Notes: generated by a model from the sequence alone, not told the origin. A DNA stretch of 64,000 nucleotides from Kluyvera sp036759925 (GCF_036759925.1 NZ_JAPKIB010000011.1:62001-126000); one strand, 5' to 3'. Counted from the stretch's first letter, positions 1 to 7,772 are shown. Made by a program: numbers and translations.

Positions 1-86
1 TCACCCCGGCCCTCTCCCCAAAGGGGCGAGGGAGAAAACCAGGCGGTCCCCTCTCCCCGTGGGGAGAGGGTTAGGGTGAGGGGGAC
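1..86. repeat. C-rich hairpin repeat, copy A
   Basis: The stretch carries two short hairpins: CCCTCTCCCC-AAAGGGGCGAGGG, and CCCTCTCCCCGTGGGGAGAGGG followed by TTAGGGTGAGGG. It is nearly identical to copy B at 8969-9060 and shares its outer arms with three other copies in the window. It lies directly downstream of the stop of the aldolase gene that ends at 94, where it may serve as a transcription end or mRNA-stabilising structure. It contains no gene. Its left end may be cut by the window edge. Confidence 0.8.
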
Positions 87-93
87 AATCGCA

Positions 94-834
94 CTACTTA
101 ACAAGCTGTTTCGTGATTTCCAGCAGCTGACGCACATCCGCCGGACGCGTATTCCCGCTCGCCTTATCAATAATCGAGCTATAGATATGGGGGATAATTT
201 TGCTAACGCCAGCATCCAGCGCAATTTTCAGGATTTCACCGTAGTTATCGAGGTCAATCCCGCCGGTTGGCTCCAGCCAGAAATCATGGCGCGCGCAGGC
301 TTCAGCTACCGCAACAAACTCATCGCGATGCTTCAGGCCGCCCATCGGGAAGTATTTAATCGAGCTGCCGCCCATATCTTTCAGCAGGGCAATGGCAGTC
401 TCCAGCGGCACAATACCGTCCGGCGCGTTGCTGGAGAGCGGGCCGGTGGAGATTTTCACCCTGCCGACGGTGCCGGTTGGCGATACCAGGCCGTTGACCA
501 CGGTCTCGTTCTGCCCCAACAGCGCGCGGCTGGTGCCGACGCCGGTGAAGACCTGGTTAACGTGCTGCGGCTGCACCTGGCGGGAAATTTCGCTGACCAT
601 CGCCGACTGGTTCGGATCGCCTGCGCCCAGGCCGACAGACAGTGCGTTATCAATCAGCTTTGCGTATTCACGCATATCGGCCACCGCGCTGGCGATGTCC
701 GGATAGTTTTTGGAGAGCACGCCCACCAGCACATGACCTTCCGCCGCTTCGTAAATCTCGCTGGCGTTCTGCTTACTGCCTGCCAGAACGTTCAGGCAGA
801 CGCGGTCACGGTAAAAGTTTGGGGTCAGTTTCAT
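94..834 (-). CDS. dgaF: 2-dehydro-3-deoxy-6-phosphogluconate aldolase, DgaF type
   Basis: This 246-residue cytoplasmic protein matches the KDGP aldolase family (PF07071) that includes Salmonella DgaF. That enzyme splits 2-dehydro-3-deoxy-6-phosphogluconate into pyruvate and glyceraldehyde 3-phosphate. Lysine-containing strands typical of a TIM-barrel aldolase are seen (GRVKISTGPLSS near 125-137, SSIKYFPMGG near 157-166, EPTGGIDLDN near 190). Its start overlaps the end of the ammonia-lyase gene by 4 bases (ATGA), so the two are translationally coupled and likely act in sequence. It is the last gene of the operon. In Salmonella the dga genes travel with a mannose-type PTS; here they travel with DUF4310-4312 proteins, so the symbol marks family only and the true substrate may differ. 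Confidence 0.85.
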   Translation of the reverse strand: MKLTPNFYRDRVCLNVLAGSKQNASEIYEAAEGHVLVGVLSKNYPDIASAVADMREYAKLIDNALSVGLGAGDPNQSAMVSEISRQVQPQHVNQVFTGVGTSRALLGQNETVVNGLVSPTGTVGRVKISTGPLSSNAPDGIVPLETAIALLKDMGGSSIKYFPMGGLKHRDEFVAVAEACARHDFWLEPTGGIDLDNYGEILKIALDAGVSKIIPHIYSSIIDKASGNTRPADVRQLLEITKQLVK

Positions 835-1949
835 GCTTTTTTCTCCTGGTTTAAGACTTCAGCAATACGGCGGGAGACAATCTCCAGCTGCTGCGCATCC
901 ACGCTGCGAACATCGGCTTCGATAATGCCTTCGTTGGCCTTGTAGCCGCGGAAGTAAATGGCGTATTCGCCCTGCTTCAGCGCCGCCACCAGGTCACCGG
1001 TGTGAACGCCGGTCACGGCTTCATCAAATTTAATCTCGGCGCGCGCAATGTCGCGGCCCGCGCTATCCCACACCACGCGGGCGGTCACGCCGTTGAGCGT
1101 ATTAAGCTGATTGATGAATGGGGTCATTTTCGCCACCATCTCTTCGCCGCTCTCTTTGGTCGCCGTCAGGTAATGTTCGATGGCGCAGGTCAGGCCAAGA
1201 ATGCCCTCTTTGCCCACTTTCATCGCACGACCAATGCCGTTCGACTGACGTTTGACCCACTCCACGTACTGGGTTTTACCGATAACCAGTCCGCTGGTTG
1301 GCCCTTCAATGGCCTTCGCGCCGCTGTAGATAACCAGGTCCGCGCCCGCACGGTAGTAGGCCTGTAAATCTTCTTCCGCCGCCGCATCAACAATCAGCGG
1401 CAGATTGTGGCTGCGCGCGACCGCCGCGGCCTGCGCCACGTTGAGCATGCTTTTCTGCACGCAGTGGTGAGATTTAATGTACAAAATGGCTGCGGTACGC
1501 GGGGTGATAGCCGCCGCCAGCTGGTCGGCAGAACATTCGTTGGCGTAGCCCGCTTCCACTAACTTGCCGCCGCCCAGCGCTACCATGGTGCCGACCGGTG
1601 CGCCGAAGTTGACGTTGTGGCCTTTCGGCAGCACGATTTCGTTGTTTTCAATCGGGGTAACGTGCAGGTTTTCCAGCAGCCAGTCGCTGTCTTTTACCAG
1701 CACCGCCGCCACCGACTGCGCAATCCCGGCGGAGGCGCAGGAGACGACGGTCGCCCCTTCTACGTCCAGCAGCTTCGCAATGTAGGCGCCGGTTTTATTC
1801 ACCAGGTCTTTCATCTCGAAGTACTGGTTCATGCCCGCCATCGCGGCTTCTACCACTTCCGGACGCGGCGTAGAGACGCCGAGGATCGTCATACGGCCGG
1901 AGGTATTAATCACCTGTTTTAAATCGTATTTCTCAAAAATCGAAGGCAT
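831..1949 (-). CDS. dgaE: PLP-dependent ammonia-lyase, DgaE type
   Basis: A 372-residue member of the SelA-like, PLP-dependent fold type I family. Salmonella DgaE converts D-glucosaminate-6-phosphate to 2-dehydro-3-deoxy-6-phosphogluconate plus ammonia. The likely PLP lysine is Lys212 in YSGAKAIEGPTSG, and VDAAAEED near 188-195 supplies the aspartate that contacts the pyridine nitrogen. The ATG at 1949 was chosen over a GTG nine bases upstream because AGGGAG is well spaced from it and family members start MPS. The gene overlaps the deacetylase upstream by 17 bases and dgaF downstream by 4. With dgaF it forms the lower half of an amino-sugar-acid pathway; the exact substrate in this operon is inferred. 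Confidence 0.85.
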   Translation of the reverse strand: MPSIFEKYDLKQVINTSGRMTILGVSTPRPEVVEAAMAGMNQYFEMKDLVNKTGAYIAKLLDVEGATVVSCASAGIAQSVAAVLVKDSDWLLENLHVTPIENNEIVLPKGHNVNFGAPVGTMVALGGGKLVEAGYANECSADQLAAAITPRTAAILYIKSHHCVQKSMLNVAQAAAVARSHNLPLIVDAAAEEDLQAYYRAGADLVIYSGAKAIEGPTSGLVIGKTQYVEWVKRQSNGIGRAMKVGKEGILGLTCAIEHYLTATKESGEEMVAKMTPFINQLNTLNGVTARVVWDSAGRDIARAEIKFDEAVTGVHTGDLVAALKQGEYAIYFRGYKANEGIIEADVRSVDAQQLEIVSRRIAEVLNQEKKA

Positions 1950-3066
1950 TTTCCGCACTCCCTTGTTCGGTCAGATAGCCCTTGCCTGCGCGAATCGCGG
2001 CAAGCGGCAGCAAAATCTTGTCAGCCTGAAGGCTCTCTTTTTCCGCATCCACCAGCACCGTTGGCGTCTGGGCAACGGTAAACAGCGTCAGGTCCGCGTC
2101 ATATCCCACCGCCAGTTGCCCTTTACGGGTCAGGCGCAGGCCGTCGGCGGCATGGGCGGTGACGCAGTCAATAACCTGCGGCAGCGACATACCGATGGCG
2201 AGGAACTTCGACATCACCAGCGCCAGCGAGCGTACCGGGCCGTCGATGCGGTTACGGCAGTAGATATCGGAGCTGATGGTGTGCGGCAGAATGCCCATTG
2301 CAATCGCCCGGCGGGCCACTTCAAAGCTGAAGCTGGCGGTGCCGTGACCGACGTCGAGGCGCACGCCGCGCTTTAAGGCACGTACGATGGAGCCGCGCAG
2401 TTCACCTTCCGGCGTCAGAATACGGTTCGGTTTGCCGTTATAGCAGTGGGTGATGATGTCGCCGGAGCTCAGCAGTTCGGCAATTTCATCGAGGTTTGGC
2501 GGGTTGTTGCCAATGTGCACCATCAGCGGCAGGTCGCCGTTTTCTTTCTGGATGGCTTTGCCACGCTCCAGCGGCGTAATACCGTTTTCGCCGACCACGC
2601 TGCTGCTCATGCGCGCTTTCAGGCCGACGATAAAGTCCGGGTGGCGCGCCACCGCCTGCTTCACCGCTTCCGCATCGATATTGGCCATATTGGCCAGTTC
2701 ATTCTGGGCAATCAGCCCGACGCGGGAGATGTTGAGCAGCGCATAGACGTCGGTCGCCGCTTTGCGGGTCAACTGGTAGAAATCGTCCACGTCATCGGCC
2801 CCGGTGCTGCCAGCATCAATCACGGTGGTCACGCCGGTGACGATACCCACGCTGTCCGGTTCGTCGTGATAAATCGGTGAGTTCGGGTAGCAGTGGACGT
2901 GGGAGTCAATCCAGCCAGCGCTGGCGTAGTATTTGCCGTCAAGGTCGATGGTTTTCAGGGCAGGCGCGCTAATCTCGCCCAGCGCCGCGATTGAACCGTC
3001 CTTGATGGCGATATCAGTCAGGGTATCGTCGACGAGGCGCGCACGGCGCAGGAGTAAATCAAACAT
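1933..3066 (-). CDS. amidohydrolase/deacetylase family metallohydrolase
   Basis: A 377-residue amidohydrolase-superfamily enzyme with a full set of metal ligands: His56-x-His58 in SHVHCYP, a probable carboxylated Lys150 in VGLKAR, His184 in HIGNN, His207 in THCYNGK and Asp267 in HTISSD. This pattern is that of two-metal deacetylases and dihydroorotase-like enzymes. Placed just upstream of the DgaE-type lyase, it most likely removes an N-acyl group from the amino sugar acid before deamination. That order of steps is inference from context. It overlaps dgaE by 17 bases and follows the DUF4310 gene after 42 bases, which suggests one transcript. Confidence 0.82.
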   Translation of the reverse strand: MFDLLLRRARLVDDTLTDIAIKDGSIAALGEISAPALKTIDLDGKYYASAGWIDSHVHCYPNSPIYHDEPDSVGIVTGVTTVIDAGSTGADDVDDFYQLTRKAATDVYALLNISRVGLIAQNELANMANIDAEAVKQAVARHPDFIVGLKARMSSSVVGENGITPLERGKAIQKENGDLPLMVHIGNNPPNLDEIAELLSSGDIITHCYNGKPNRILTPEGELRGSIVRALKRGVRLDVGHGTASFSFEVARRAIAMGILPHTISSDIYCRNRIDGPVRSLALVMSKFLAIGMSLPQVIDCVTAHAADGLRLTRKGQLAVGYDADLTLFTVAQTPTVLVDAEKESLQADKILLPLAAIRAGKGYLTEQGSAENAFDF

Positions 3067-3108
3067 ATCTCTCTCCTGTTAAGACGGGCGCCAGAGCGCC
3101 CGCAGGGT

Positions 3109-3753
3109 TTAACTAATCGCTACCGGGAAGATAGAGCCCAGCAGCATCGCGCCCAGAATGGCGCCACCGGTAATCGGCTTCTGCCAGACATAGAAAATCA
3201 GCGCGCCAATCAGTGAGCCCACACCGATAGGAATCGAAGCGGTCATGGCGCTGAGGATAATCAACGGGCCAAGGAAGCGGCCGGAGGCATTACCTGCGCC
3301 CATCATTACGTCGGCCCCGTAGGTGGAGTCGCTCTGGTTAATGGTGAACTTACGCGCCAGGATGATGATGTAGCCAATCGCCAGGCCAATCACCAGCCCG
3401 GTAATCAGGGAGGCGATAAAGTTGGTCACCGGGAACATGATGCCCGCGCCCAGCAGCAGCGCTGGCACCCCAAGCCCCACGCCGGTCTGGATAGCCCCGC
3501 CGATGTCCAGAATGCCCACCAGCGAACCTTCGATGATACGGGCGAACAGGAAGCTCGCGCCGAACGCAGCAACGGCACCGTAAGCCCCGGTATCAATCCC
3601 GGCTTTCAGCATCGCCACGAAGGCCACTTCGTTGAAAGCGCCGATGCCGTAGAGGTAGTACATATGCGTCCCGGCGAACACGCCGGAGGAGAGCAGGCCA
3701 ACGAAGATCGGGAACGACCAGTCGGCATACCAAAAACCTTTATTTTGTTCCAT
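3109..3753 (-). CDS. DUF4310 family membrane protein
   Basis: A 214-residue, strongly hydrophobic protein with about five or six predicted membrane segments and many glycines (for example VGLGVPALLLGAGIMFPVTN and TGLVIGLAIGYIIILA). It matches the DUF4310 family (PF14187), whose function is not established. It is always-paired in type with DUF4311, encoded 12 bases upstream, so the two probably form a membrane complex. The position between small soluble proteins and catabolic enzymes suggests a substrate permease. The N-terminal FWYADWSFPIFVG and the C-terminal GALIFYVWQKPITGG are good landmarks. Function is inferred from context only. Confidence 0.8.
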   Translation of the reverse strand: MEQNKGFWYADWSFPIFVGLLSSGVFAGTHMYYLYGIGAFNEVAFVAMLKAGIDTGAYGAVAAFGASFLFARIIEGSLVGILDIGGAIQTGVGLGVPALLLGAGIMFPVTNFIASLITGLVIGLAIGYIIILARKFTINQSDSTYGADVMMGAGNASGRFLGPLIILSAMTASIPIGVGSLIGALIFYVWQKPITGGAILGAMLLGSIFPVAIS

Positions 3754-3765
3754 GTCAGGCTCCCG

Positions 3766-4542
3766 TTATTTGCCGCTGATTGAGCTGTGGATCAGTTCCA
3801 GCCAGTTCGGTACGGTCAGGTGGAAGGATTCGATCATCTTCATGTCGAAGCCGCGGAAGAAGGCGCTCAGGACGAACAGCGCAATAATCGCACCCATCAT
3901 CACTTTGGTGACGCGATGCCAGCCGCTCTCTTCAACACCCTTACCAATCAGAATACCCAGCACCAGGCCCGGTACGGCGTTACCCATAATCAGCTGCGCT
4001 GCGCCGCCGAAGATGGTGGCCCAGAAGCCTGATTTCTTACCGGCATCAATCGCTGCCAGCCAGAAAATAACCGGCATGACGGTGTTCACCAGCAGGTTGG
4101 CTGCCGGAACCAGTACCTTAACGGCGGTGACCTGCAGCGCCTGCGGTACGGACGAGGCCGTCAGGTTAAGGAAGGCCACCACAATCATGCCGATGATGCC
4201 GCAGGCAATCGCCATTTTGCGTGGGTCATGCAGCGTCTCGCCGACGTTGCGATTTTTCACCATCAGTGCCGCCGCGCCCCAGTTCGGGATAATGCGGTGG
4301 TCAACGTCCTGGGTGAAGGAACCGGCTGCGACGGAAGAAGCCCAGGCATTAAAGAAGAAGCCGAGGCCAAAGGAGAAGTGAGAAGCCGGATCGCCTTCGC
4401 AGGAGTTCAGCTCGCCCAACGTACGAAACGCCCCCATCCCCTGCGTGGTGGGCGCGTGAAACATGCGTGCCGCTCCGGCGCCCACGCCGACGCCAACCAG
4501 GCCGCCGATAATGAGCGATTTTATTAAAATTATCAGGAACAT
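3766..4542 (-). CDS. DUF4311 family membrane protein
   Basis: A 258-residue integral membrane protein with a hydrophobic N-terminus (MFLIILIKSLIIGGLVGVGV) and about six further membrane segments. A conserved-looking soluble stretch holds SCEGDPASHFSFG near residues 47-59 and FTQDVDHRIIPNWG near 76-89. It matches DUF4311 (PF14188), of unknown function. It lies between the DUF4312 gene (22 bases upstream) and the DUF4310 gene (12 bases downstream) on the same strand. Together these look like the membrane part of a transporter. Polar and charged residues within the loop near 76-100 are candidates for substrate contacts, but no biochemical role is known to me. Confidence 0.8.
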   Translation of the reverse strand: MFLIILIKSLIIGGLVGVGVGAGAARMFHAPTTQGMGAFRTLGELNSCEGDPASHFSFGLGFFFNAWASSVAAGSFTQDVDHRIIPNWGAAALMVKNRNVGETLHDPRKMAIACGIIGMIVVAFLNLTASSVPQALQVTAVKVLVPAANLLVNTVMPVIFWLAAIDAGKKSGFWATIFGGAAQLIMGNAVPGLVLGILIGKGVEESGWHRVTKVMMGAIIALFVLSAFFRGFDMKMIESFHLTVPNWLELIHSSISGK

Positions 4543-4563
4543 AGTCTGACCCTTTGGTGAAAA

Positions 4564-4863
4564 TCAGGTTTGCGTGACGAAATCCACTTTATCGATATCG
4601 ATGGCGGTCACGTTGACGGTCACGTCCAGCTCCACGCTGTACGCTCGTCGTTCACGGCGTAAAAAGAAGAATAAGAACGCCTCTTTTCGTACCGCTTCGC
4701 GCGCATGAACAACCTGCACATCCTGTGGCTCAATACGCAGTAAGATGCGCGATGATGTTTTCATCACCGCTGCCTGCACGTGGTTCAGGGCATCGGCGAA
4801 CGCCCGTGTTTTGCTCTCGCCTTTGCCCGTGACCCTCACCGTGGTGGTGAATTGCTCTTTCAT
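4564..4863 (-). CDS. DUF4312 family protein
   Basis: A small soluble protein of 99 residues matching DUF4312 (PF14189). It starts KEQFTTTVRVTGKGESKTRAF and ends with alternating hydrophobic residues that suggest a beta-rich fold. The chosen ATG lies two bases past the stop of the SFCGS gene; an in-frame TTG six bases upstream, overlapping that stop, is an alternative. No catalytic motif is recognised. The pattern of one small soluble protein beside two membrane proteins and a Cys-bearing small protein recalls the subunit make-up of a PTS, but no homology to PTS IIA proteins can be claimed by eye. Confidence 0.75.
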   Translation of the reverse strand: MKEQFTTTVRVTGKGESKTRAFADALNHVQAAVMKTSSRILLRIEPQDVQVVHAREAVRKEAFLFFFLRRERRAYSVELDVTVNVTAIDIDKVDFVTQT

Positions 4864-4865
4864 AC

Positions 4866-5228
4866 TCAAGCGCCGTACTTCTTCTTCCAGGCCTCTACCA
4901 GGCGTTCACCCAGCTCTTCTTTGTCCATAAAGCCGAAGCCCAGCACGTTGCAGCCTTCGTTGATGGCGGTCACGCCCTCTTCCACCGAACGCATGCCGTA
5001 TTTCGCTTTGTAGCCATATTTGGTCTGCGCGGTGATAGCACCCGCACCACCGCTACCGCAGAAGGAGATACCGAAGGTCGCGTTCTCGGCCTTCATCATG
5101 TCGCCCAGCTTCATGTCGGCGGCGACGCCCGGTACCACAACTGCACGAGCACCGGCTTTTTCCGCGCCAGCGGCAACTTTTTGTCCTTTACCCAGGCGGT
5201 CGCCAATTACTACGGTGATCTGTTCCAT
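4866..5228 (-). CDS. glycine-rich SFCGS family protein
   Basis: A 120-residue soluble protein named for its SFCGS motif at residues 55-59 (FGISFCGSGGAGA; PF14272). It begins with a strand-loop pattern (MEQITVVIGDRLGKGQK) and has a second cysteine at 93. A single cysteine followed by a glycine/serine loop after a hydrophobic strand is how PTS IIB proteins present their phosphorylated cysteine, so a phosphocarrier role is possible; this is inference, not homology. It follows the PRD gene after 10 bases and precedes the DUF4312 gene by 2 bases. Its function is not established in the literature I know. Confidence 0.8.
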   Translation of the reverse strand: MEQITVVIGDRLGKGQKVAAGAEKAGARAVVVPGVAADMKLGDMMKAENATFGISFCGSGGAGAITAQTKYGYKAKYGMRSVEEGVTAINEGCNVLGFGFMDKEELGERLVEAWKKKYGA

Positions 5229-5238
5229 TTGTTGCTCC

Positions 5239-5577
5239 TTACAGGTTGTCTTTTGCTACTTCGAAGTGAACGGAGAGCAGCCAGGCCTCTTCATCAGGCA
5301 GGTTGCCAAACTCCGCGACCACTTCGCGGGCAAGCATCATTGAATCGTCAGAAATCTCTTCAAACAGGCTTTCATCCACTTCCGGCAGCGGCTCGCCGCT
5401 GATGGACCGGTGGGCCATGGCCCGCACGTGGGAGGTCAGCATTTGCTCCTGCACGTCGTTAGGGGTGATATCGCGGCAGCGTAACAGTGCGAACACCTGC
5501 TGCAACATCTTGTCGGCCAGCCGTTCGGTCTGTAGCGCCTGCTCCCCTGCGTCGTGTATTACCGCTCCGTTATTCAC
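5239..5577 (-). CDS. stand-alone PRD domain protein
   Basis: A 112-residue protein that consists of a single PTS regulation domain (PRD), with the two typical histidine contexts SHVRAM and LSVHFE. PRDs are normally modules of antiterminators or activators and are phosphorylated by HPr or a PTS IIB protein. Here no DNA- or RNA-binding domain is attached. The GTG at 5577, preceded by GGGGTAA, was chosen because the upstream in-frame sequence (to 5745) runs through the CRP site and palindrome and has no PRD-like content. It is the first gene of the operon. It may sense phosphorylation state and modulate the transporter or a regulator encoded elsewhere. Confidence 0.75.
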   Translation of the reverse strand: MNNGAVIHDAGEQALQTERLADKMLQQVFALLRCRDITPNDVQEQMLTSHVRAMAHRSISGEPLPEVDESLFEEISDDSMMLAREVVAEFGNLPDEEAWLLSVHFEVAKDNL

Positions 5578-5646
5578 TCGTGTTACCCCGCTAATGTCTC
5601 TGGGGATAAACCTAACGCCGGGGGATGGGAGTTTGTAGCGAGTTGT

Positions 5647-5666
5647 TTTCCACTTCGAAGTGGAAA
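5647..5666. promoter_or_regulatory. perfect 20-bp palindrome, likely operator
   Basis: TTTCCACTTCGAAGTGGAAA is a perfect inverted repeat. It lies 70 bases upstream of the PRD gene start and 31 bases (centre to centre) downstream of a CRP-like site. If the promoter uses the -10-like TACAAA at 5637-5632 (minus strand), the palindrome covers the -35 region, which fits a repressor operator. Its core decamer ACTTCGAAGT recurs at 5258-5267, inside the 3' end of the PRD gene. The binding protein is not encoded next to it and is unknown. Confidence 0.6.
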
Positions 5667-5679
5667 GGTAGACGGCTTG

Positions 5680-5695
5680 AGTGATCGAATTCACA
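5680..5695 (-). promoter_or_regulatory. CRP-cAMP binding site candidate
   Basis: The minus strand reads TGTGA-ATTCGA-TCACT, which matches the TGTGA-N6-TCACA consensus at nine of ten positions. It would lie near -62 of the promoter suggested for the DUF431x/dga operon, the usual class I position. This agrees with a catabolic operon under carbon catabolite control. Confidence 0.6.
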
Positions 5696-5842
5696 CATTC
5701 GCCACGAAAGTAACGATTTCGATATATTCGCGTGATGAATGTCACGTCTGAGGGACAAGGTCATTGGAAAGGCGAATGGCAAAACGAAGGTGAAAAGTGT
5801 GATATCGGTGAAGTTTTTCGGGAAATTTTCGGAGAGGAAAGA

Positions 5843-5869
5843 CGGAAGGCGTCAGGGCGACGCCTTCCG
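5843..5869 (-). terminator. hairpin downstream of cybC
   Basis: An 11-bp perfect stem (CGGAAGGCGTC / GACGCCTTCCG) with a five-base loop lies 10 bases past the cybC stop. On the minus strand it is followed by a T-rich but interrupted stretch (TCTTTCCTCT). It probably ends cybC transcription and separates it from the downstream operon. Confidence 0.6.
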
Positions 5870-5878
5870 GAGATAAGA

Positions 5879-6265
5879 TTAGCGGAACTTCTTGTGGTTC
5901 TCGTTGCGGGTGGTTTTGAAATCTTCCGCGGCGGCCTGGGCTTCTTTCACTTTGCCCTCGTTCGCCAGCTTCAGCGCACCGTCAATCTGACCAATCAGCG
6001 TATCCATCCCATGGTGATAGTCTTTCATTTCTGCGCTGTCAGCCGCTTTGCCTTCCAGCTTCGGCGGGGTCTCTTTTTTGGCGTCTTCCGCGGCGGTACG
6101 CATCTTCGTCAGCGCCGCTTTCAGCTCACCCGCATCGGTGGTCTTCTGCACGACCTGCAGATTTTCCGCCAGGGTGTCCATATCTTCGCCCAGGTCGGCA
6201 AAGGCAGAAGCCGAACCCAGCGCCAGCGCGGAGACCGCCAGCATCGCTACCAGTTTTTTACGCAT
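5879..6265 (-). CDS. cybC: soluble cytochrome b562
   Basis: A 128-residue periplasmic four-helix haemoprotein. Residues 1-22 form a signal peptide ending SASAFA. In mature numbering the axial haem ligands are Met7 (DLGEDM) and His102 (NENHKKF). Arg98 is present rather than cysteine and there is no CXXCH motif, so haem b is held non-covalently. Its physiological electron partner is unknown in enterobacteria. It sits beside pmbA, as in E. coli, and is followed by a hairpin terminator. Unlike some E. coli K-12 records, the reading frame is intact, with a full signal peptide. Confidence 0.93.
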   Translation of the reverse strand: MRKKLVAMLAVSALALGSASAFADLGEDMDTLAENLQVVQKTTDAGELKAALTKMRTAAEDAKKETPPKLEGKAADSAEMKDYHHGMDTLIGQIDGALKLANEGKVKEAQAAAEDFKTTRNENHKKFR

Positions 6266-6325
6266 TGCTCACTTCCTTTTTATTATTTAAGCGAACGGGC
6301 GCAGCAGGATGCGCCCAATACGTGA

Positions 6326-7666
6326 TTACTGTCCGGCGATTTTCATCTCCGGAAGCAGTACGGAACCACATTGAATGTTACTGCGTGTCTCAATATCGTC
6401 GGCGATAGTGACCATATTGCGCCACATGTCTTTCAGGTTGCCAGCGATGGTGATTTCACTCACCGGATACTGAATTTCGCCGTTCTCAACCCAGAAGCCG
6501 GATGCACCGCGAGAGTAGTCGCCGGTGATGCCGCTAACACCCTGCCCCATCAGTTCAGTCACGACAAGACCCGTGCCCATCTCTTTAAGCAACTTTTCAA
6601 AACTCAGGCCGCGACCGGCAATACGCCAGTTGTGGATGCCGCCCGCGTGGCCGGTGCTCTTCAGACCCAGCTTACGCGCGGAGTAGTTGGTCAGCAGCCA
6701 CTGGGTCAGCACGCCGTCTTTGATGATGTCGCGACGTTCGGTGCGCACGCCTTCACCATCAAACGGCGTAGACGCCAGCCCTTTCAGCAGATGCGGGTGC
6801 TCTTCAATGGTCAGCCATTCAGGCAGAATTTGCTTGCCGAGAGAGTCCAGCAGGAAGGTCGATTTACGGTACACCGAACCGCCAGCAATGGCGCCCACCA
6901 GGTGGCCAAACAGCCCGGTTGCGACTTCGTTGGCAAAAATCACCGGCGCTTTCATGGTGGAGAGCTTACGCGGCTCCAGGCGGGACAGGGTGCGACGCGC
7001 GCACTCTTCACCAACCCATTCCGGGGACTGCAGGTCACCCAGCGCGCGGCCGATGGTATAAGCGTAGTCACGCTCCATGTCGCCGTTCACTTCGGCAATC
7101 ACGCAGCTGGACAGGGAATGACGGGTAGAACAGTAGCTTTGCAGCATGCCATGGCTGTTGCCAAAGACTTTAATACCGTAGTGGCTGTTGAAGCTGCCGC
7201 CTTCGGTGTTGGTAATGCGTTTGTCGGCTTTCAGTGAAGCCTGCTCAGCGCGGGCCGCCATTTCGATGGCTTCATCCGGGGAGACTTCCGCCGGGTGGAA
7301 CAGGTCAAGATCCGGGGCTTCAAAGGCCAGTAACTCTTTATCTGCCACGCCTGCACAGGGGTCCGGCGAGGTGTAGCGCGCGATATCCAGCGCCGCCTGT
7401 ACGGTACGGGCGATAGCATCCGGGCTCAGGTCGGTGGACGACGCACTGCCTTTACGGTTCTGGTGATAGACGGTAATCCCCAGCGCCCCATCGCTGTTAA
7501 ATTCGACGTTTTCGACTTCACCATAACGGGTGCTTACGCCGATGCCGGTGGTTTTACTGACCGCCACTTCCGCGCCGTCTGATTGAGTGGCTGCCAGTTC
7601 CAGCGCCATAGAGACCGCTTTTTCCAGCGCAATACGTTGTTGTGCAACTTGTGTGATCACTTTCAT
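6326..7666 (-). CDS. pmbA: metalloprotease subunit TldE/PmbA
   Basis: A 446-residue member of the TldD/PmbA family. Together with TldD it degrades unfolded peptides, matures microcin B17 and contributes to CcdA antitoxin turnover. In the TldD-TldE heterodimer TldD carries the metal site, and PmbA lacks the HExxxH motif, as here. The sequence is near-identical to E. coli PmbA over its length (for example GITVYHQNRKGSASSTDLSP and AGFW-type C-terminal motifs). The ATG at 7666 was chosen because an in-frame stop lies just upstream (ATG GCT TAG). It diverges from yjgA across about 100 bases. Confidence 0.95.
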   Translation of the reverse strand: MKVITQVAQQRIALEKAVSMALELAATQSDGAEVAVSKTTGIGVSTRYGEVENVEFNSDGALGITVYHQNRKGSASSTDLSPDAIARTVQAALDIARYTSPDPCAGVADKELLAFEAPDLDLFHPAEVSPDEAIEMAARAEQASLKADKRITNTEGGSFNSHYGIKVFGNSHGMLQSYCSTRHSLSSCVIAEVNGDMERDYAYTIGRALGDLQSPEWVGEECARRTLSRLEPRKLSTMKAPVIFANEVATGLFGHLVGAIAGGSVYRKSTFLLDSLGKQILPEWLTIEEHPHLLKGLASTPFDGEGVRTERRDIIKDGVLTQWLLTNYSARKLGLKSTGHAGGIHNWRIAGRGLSFEKLLKEMGTGLVVTELMGQGVSGITGDYSRGASGFWVENGEIQYPVSEITIAGNLKDMWRNMVTIADDIETRSNIQCGSVLLPEMKIAGQ

Positions 7667-7772
7667 CGTCTAAGCCATAATCTGAGGTAAAGTTAAATGA
7701 AGTCTAACAGAGAACCCTTTCTCAGTATGCGCTCAAGCTGTTAGTATTAGCCTCTTTTTTAAGGAGCCTGAA

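Noticed and set aside
5578..5745. Longer N-terminus for the PRD protein
   Set aside because: The extension would be translated from the CRP site and perfect palindrome and adds no PRD-like sequence; the GTG at 5577 has a GGGG ribosome site.
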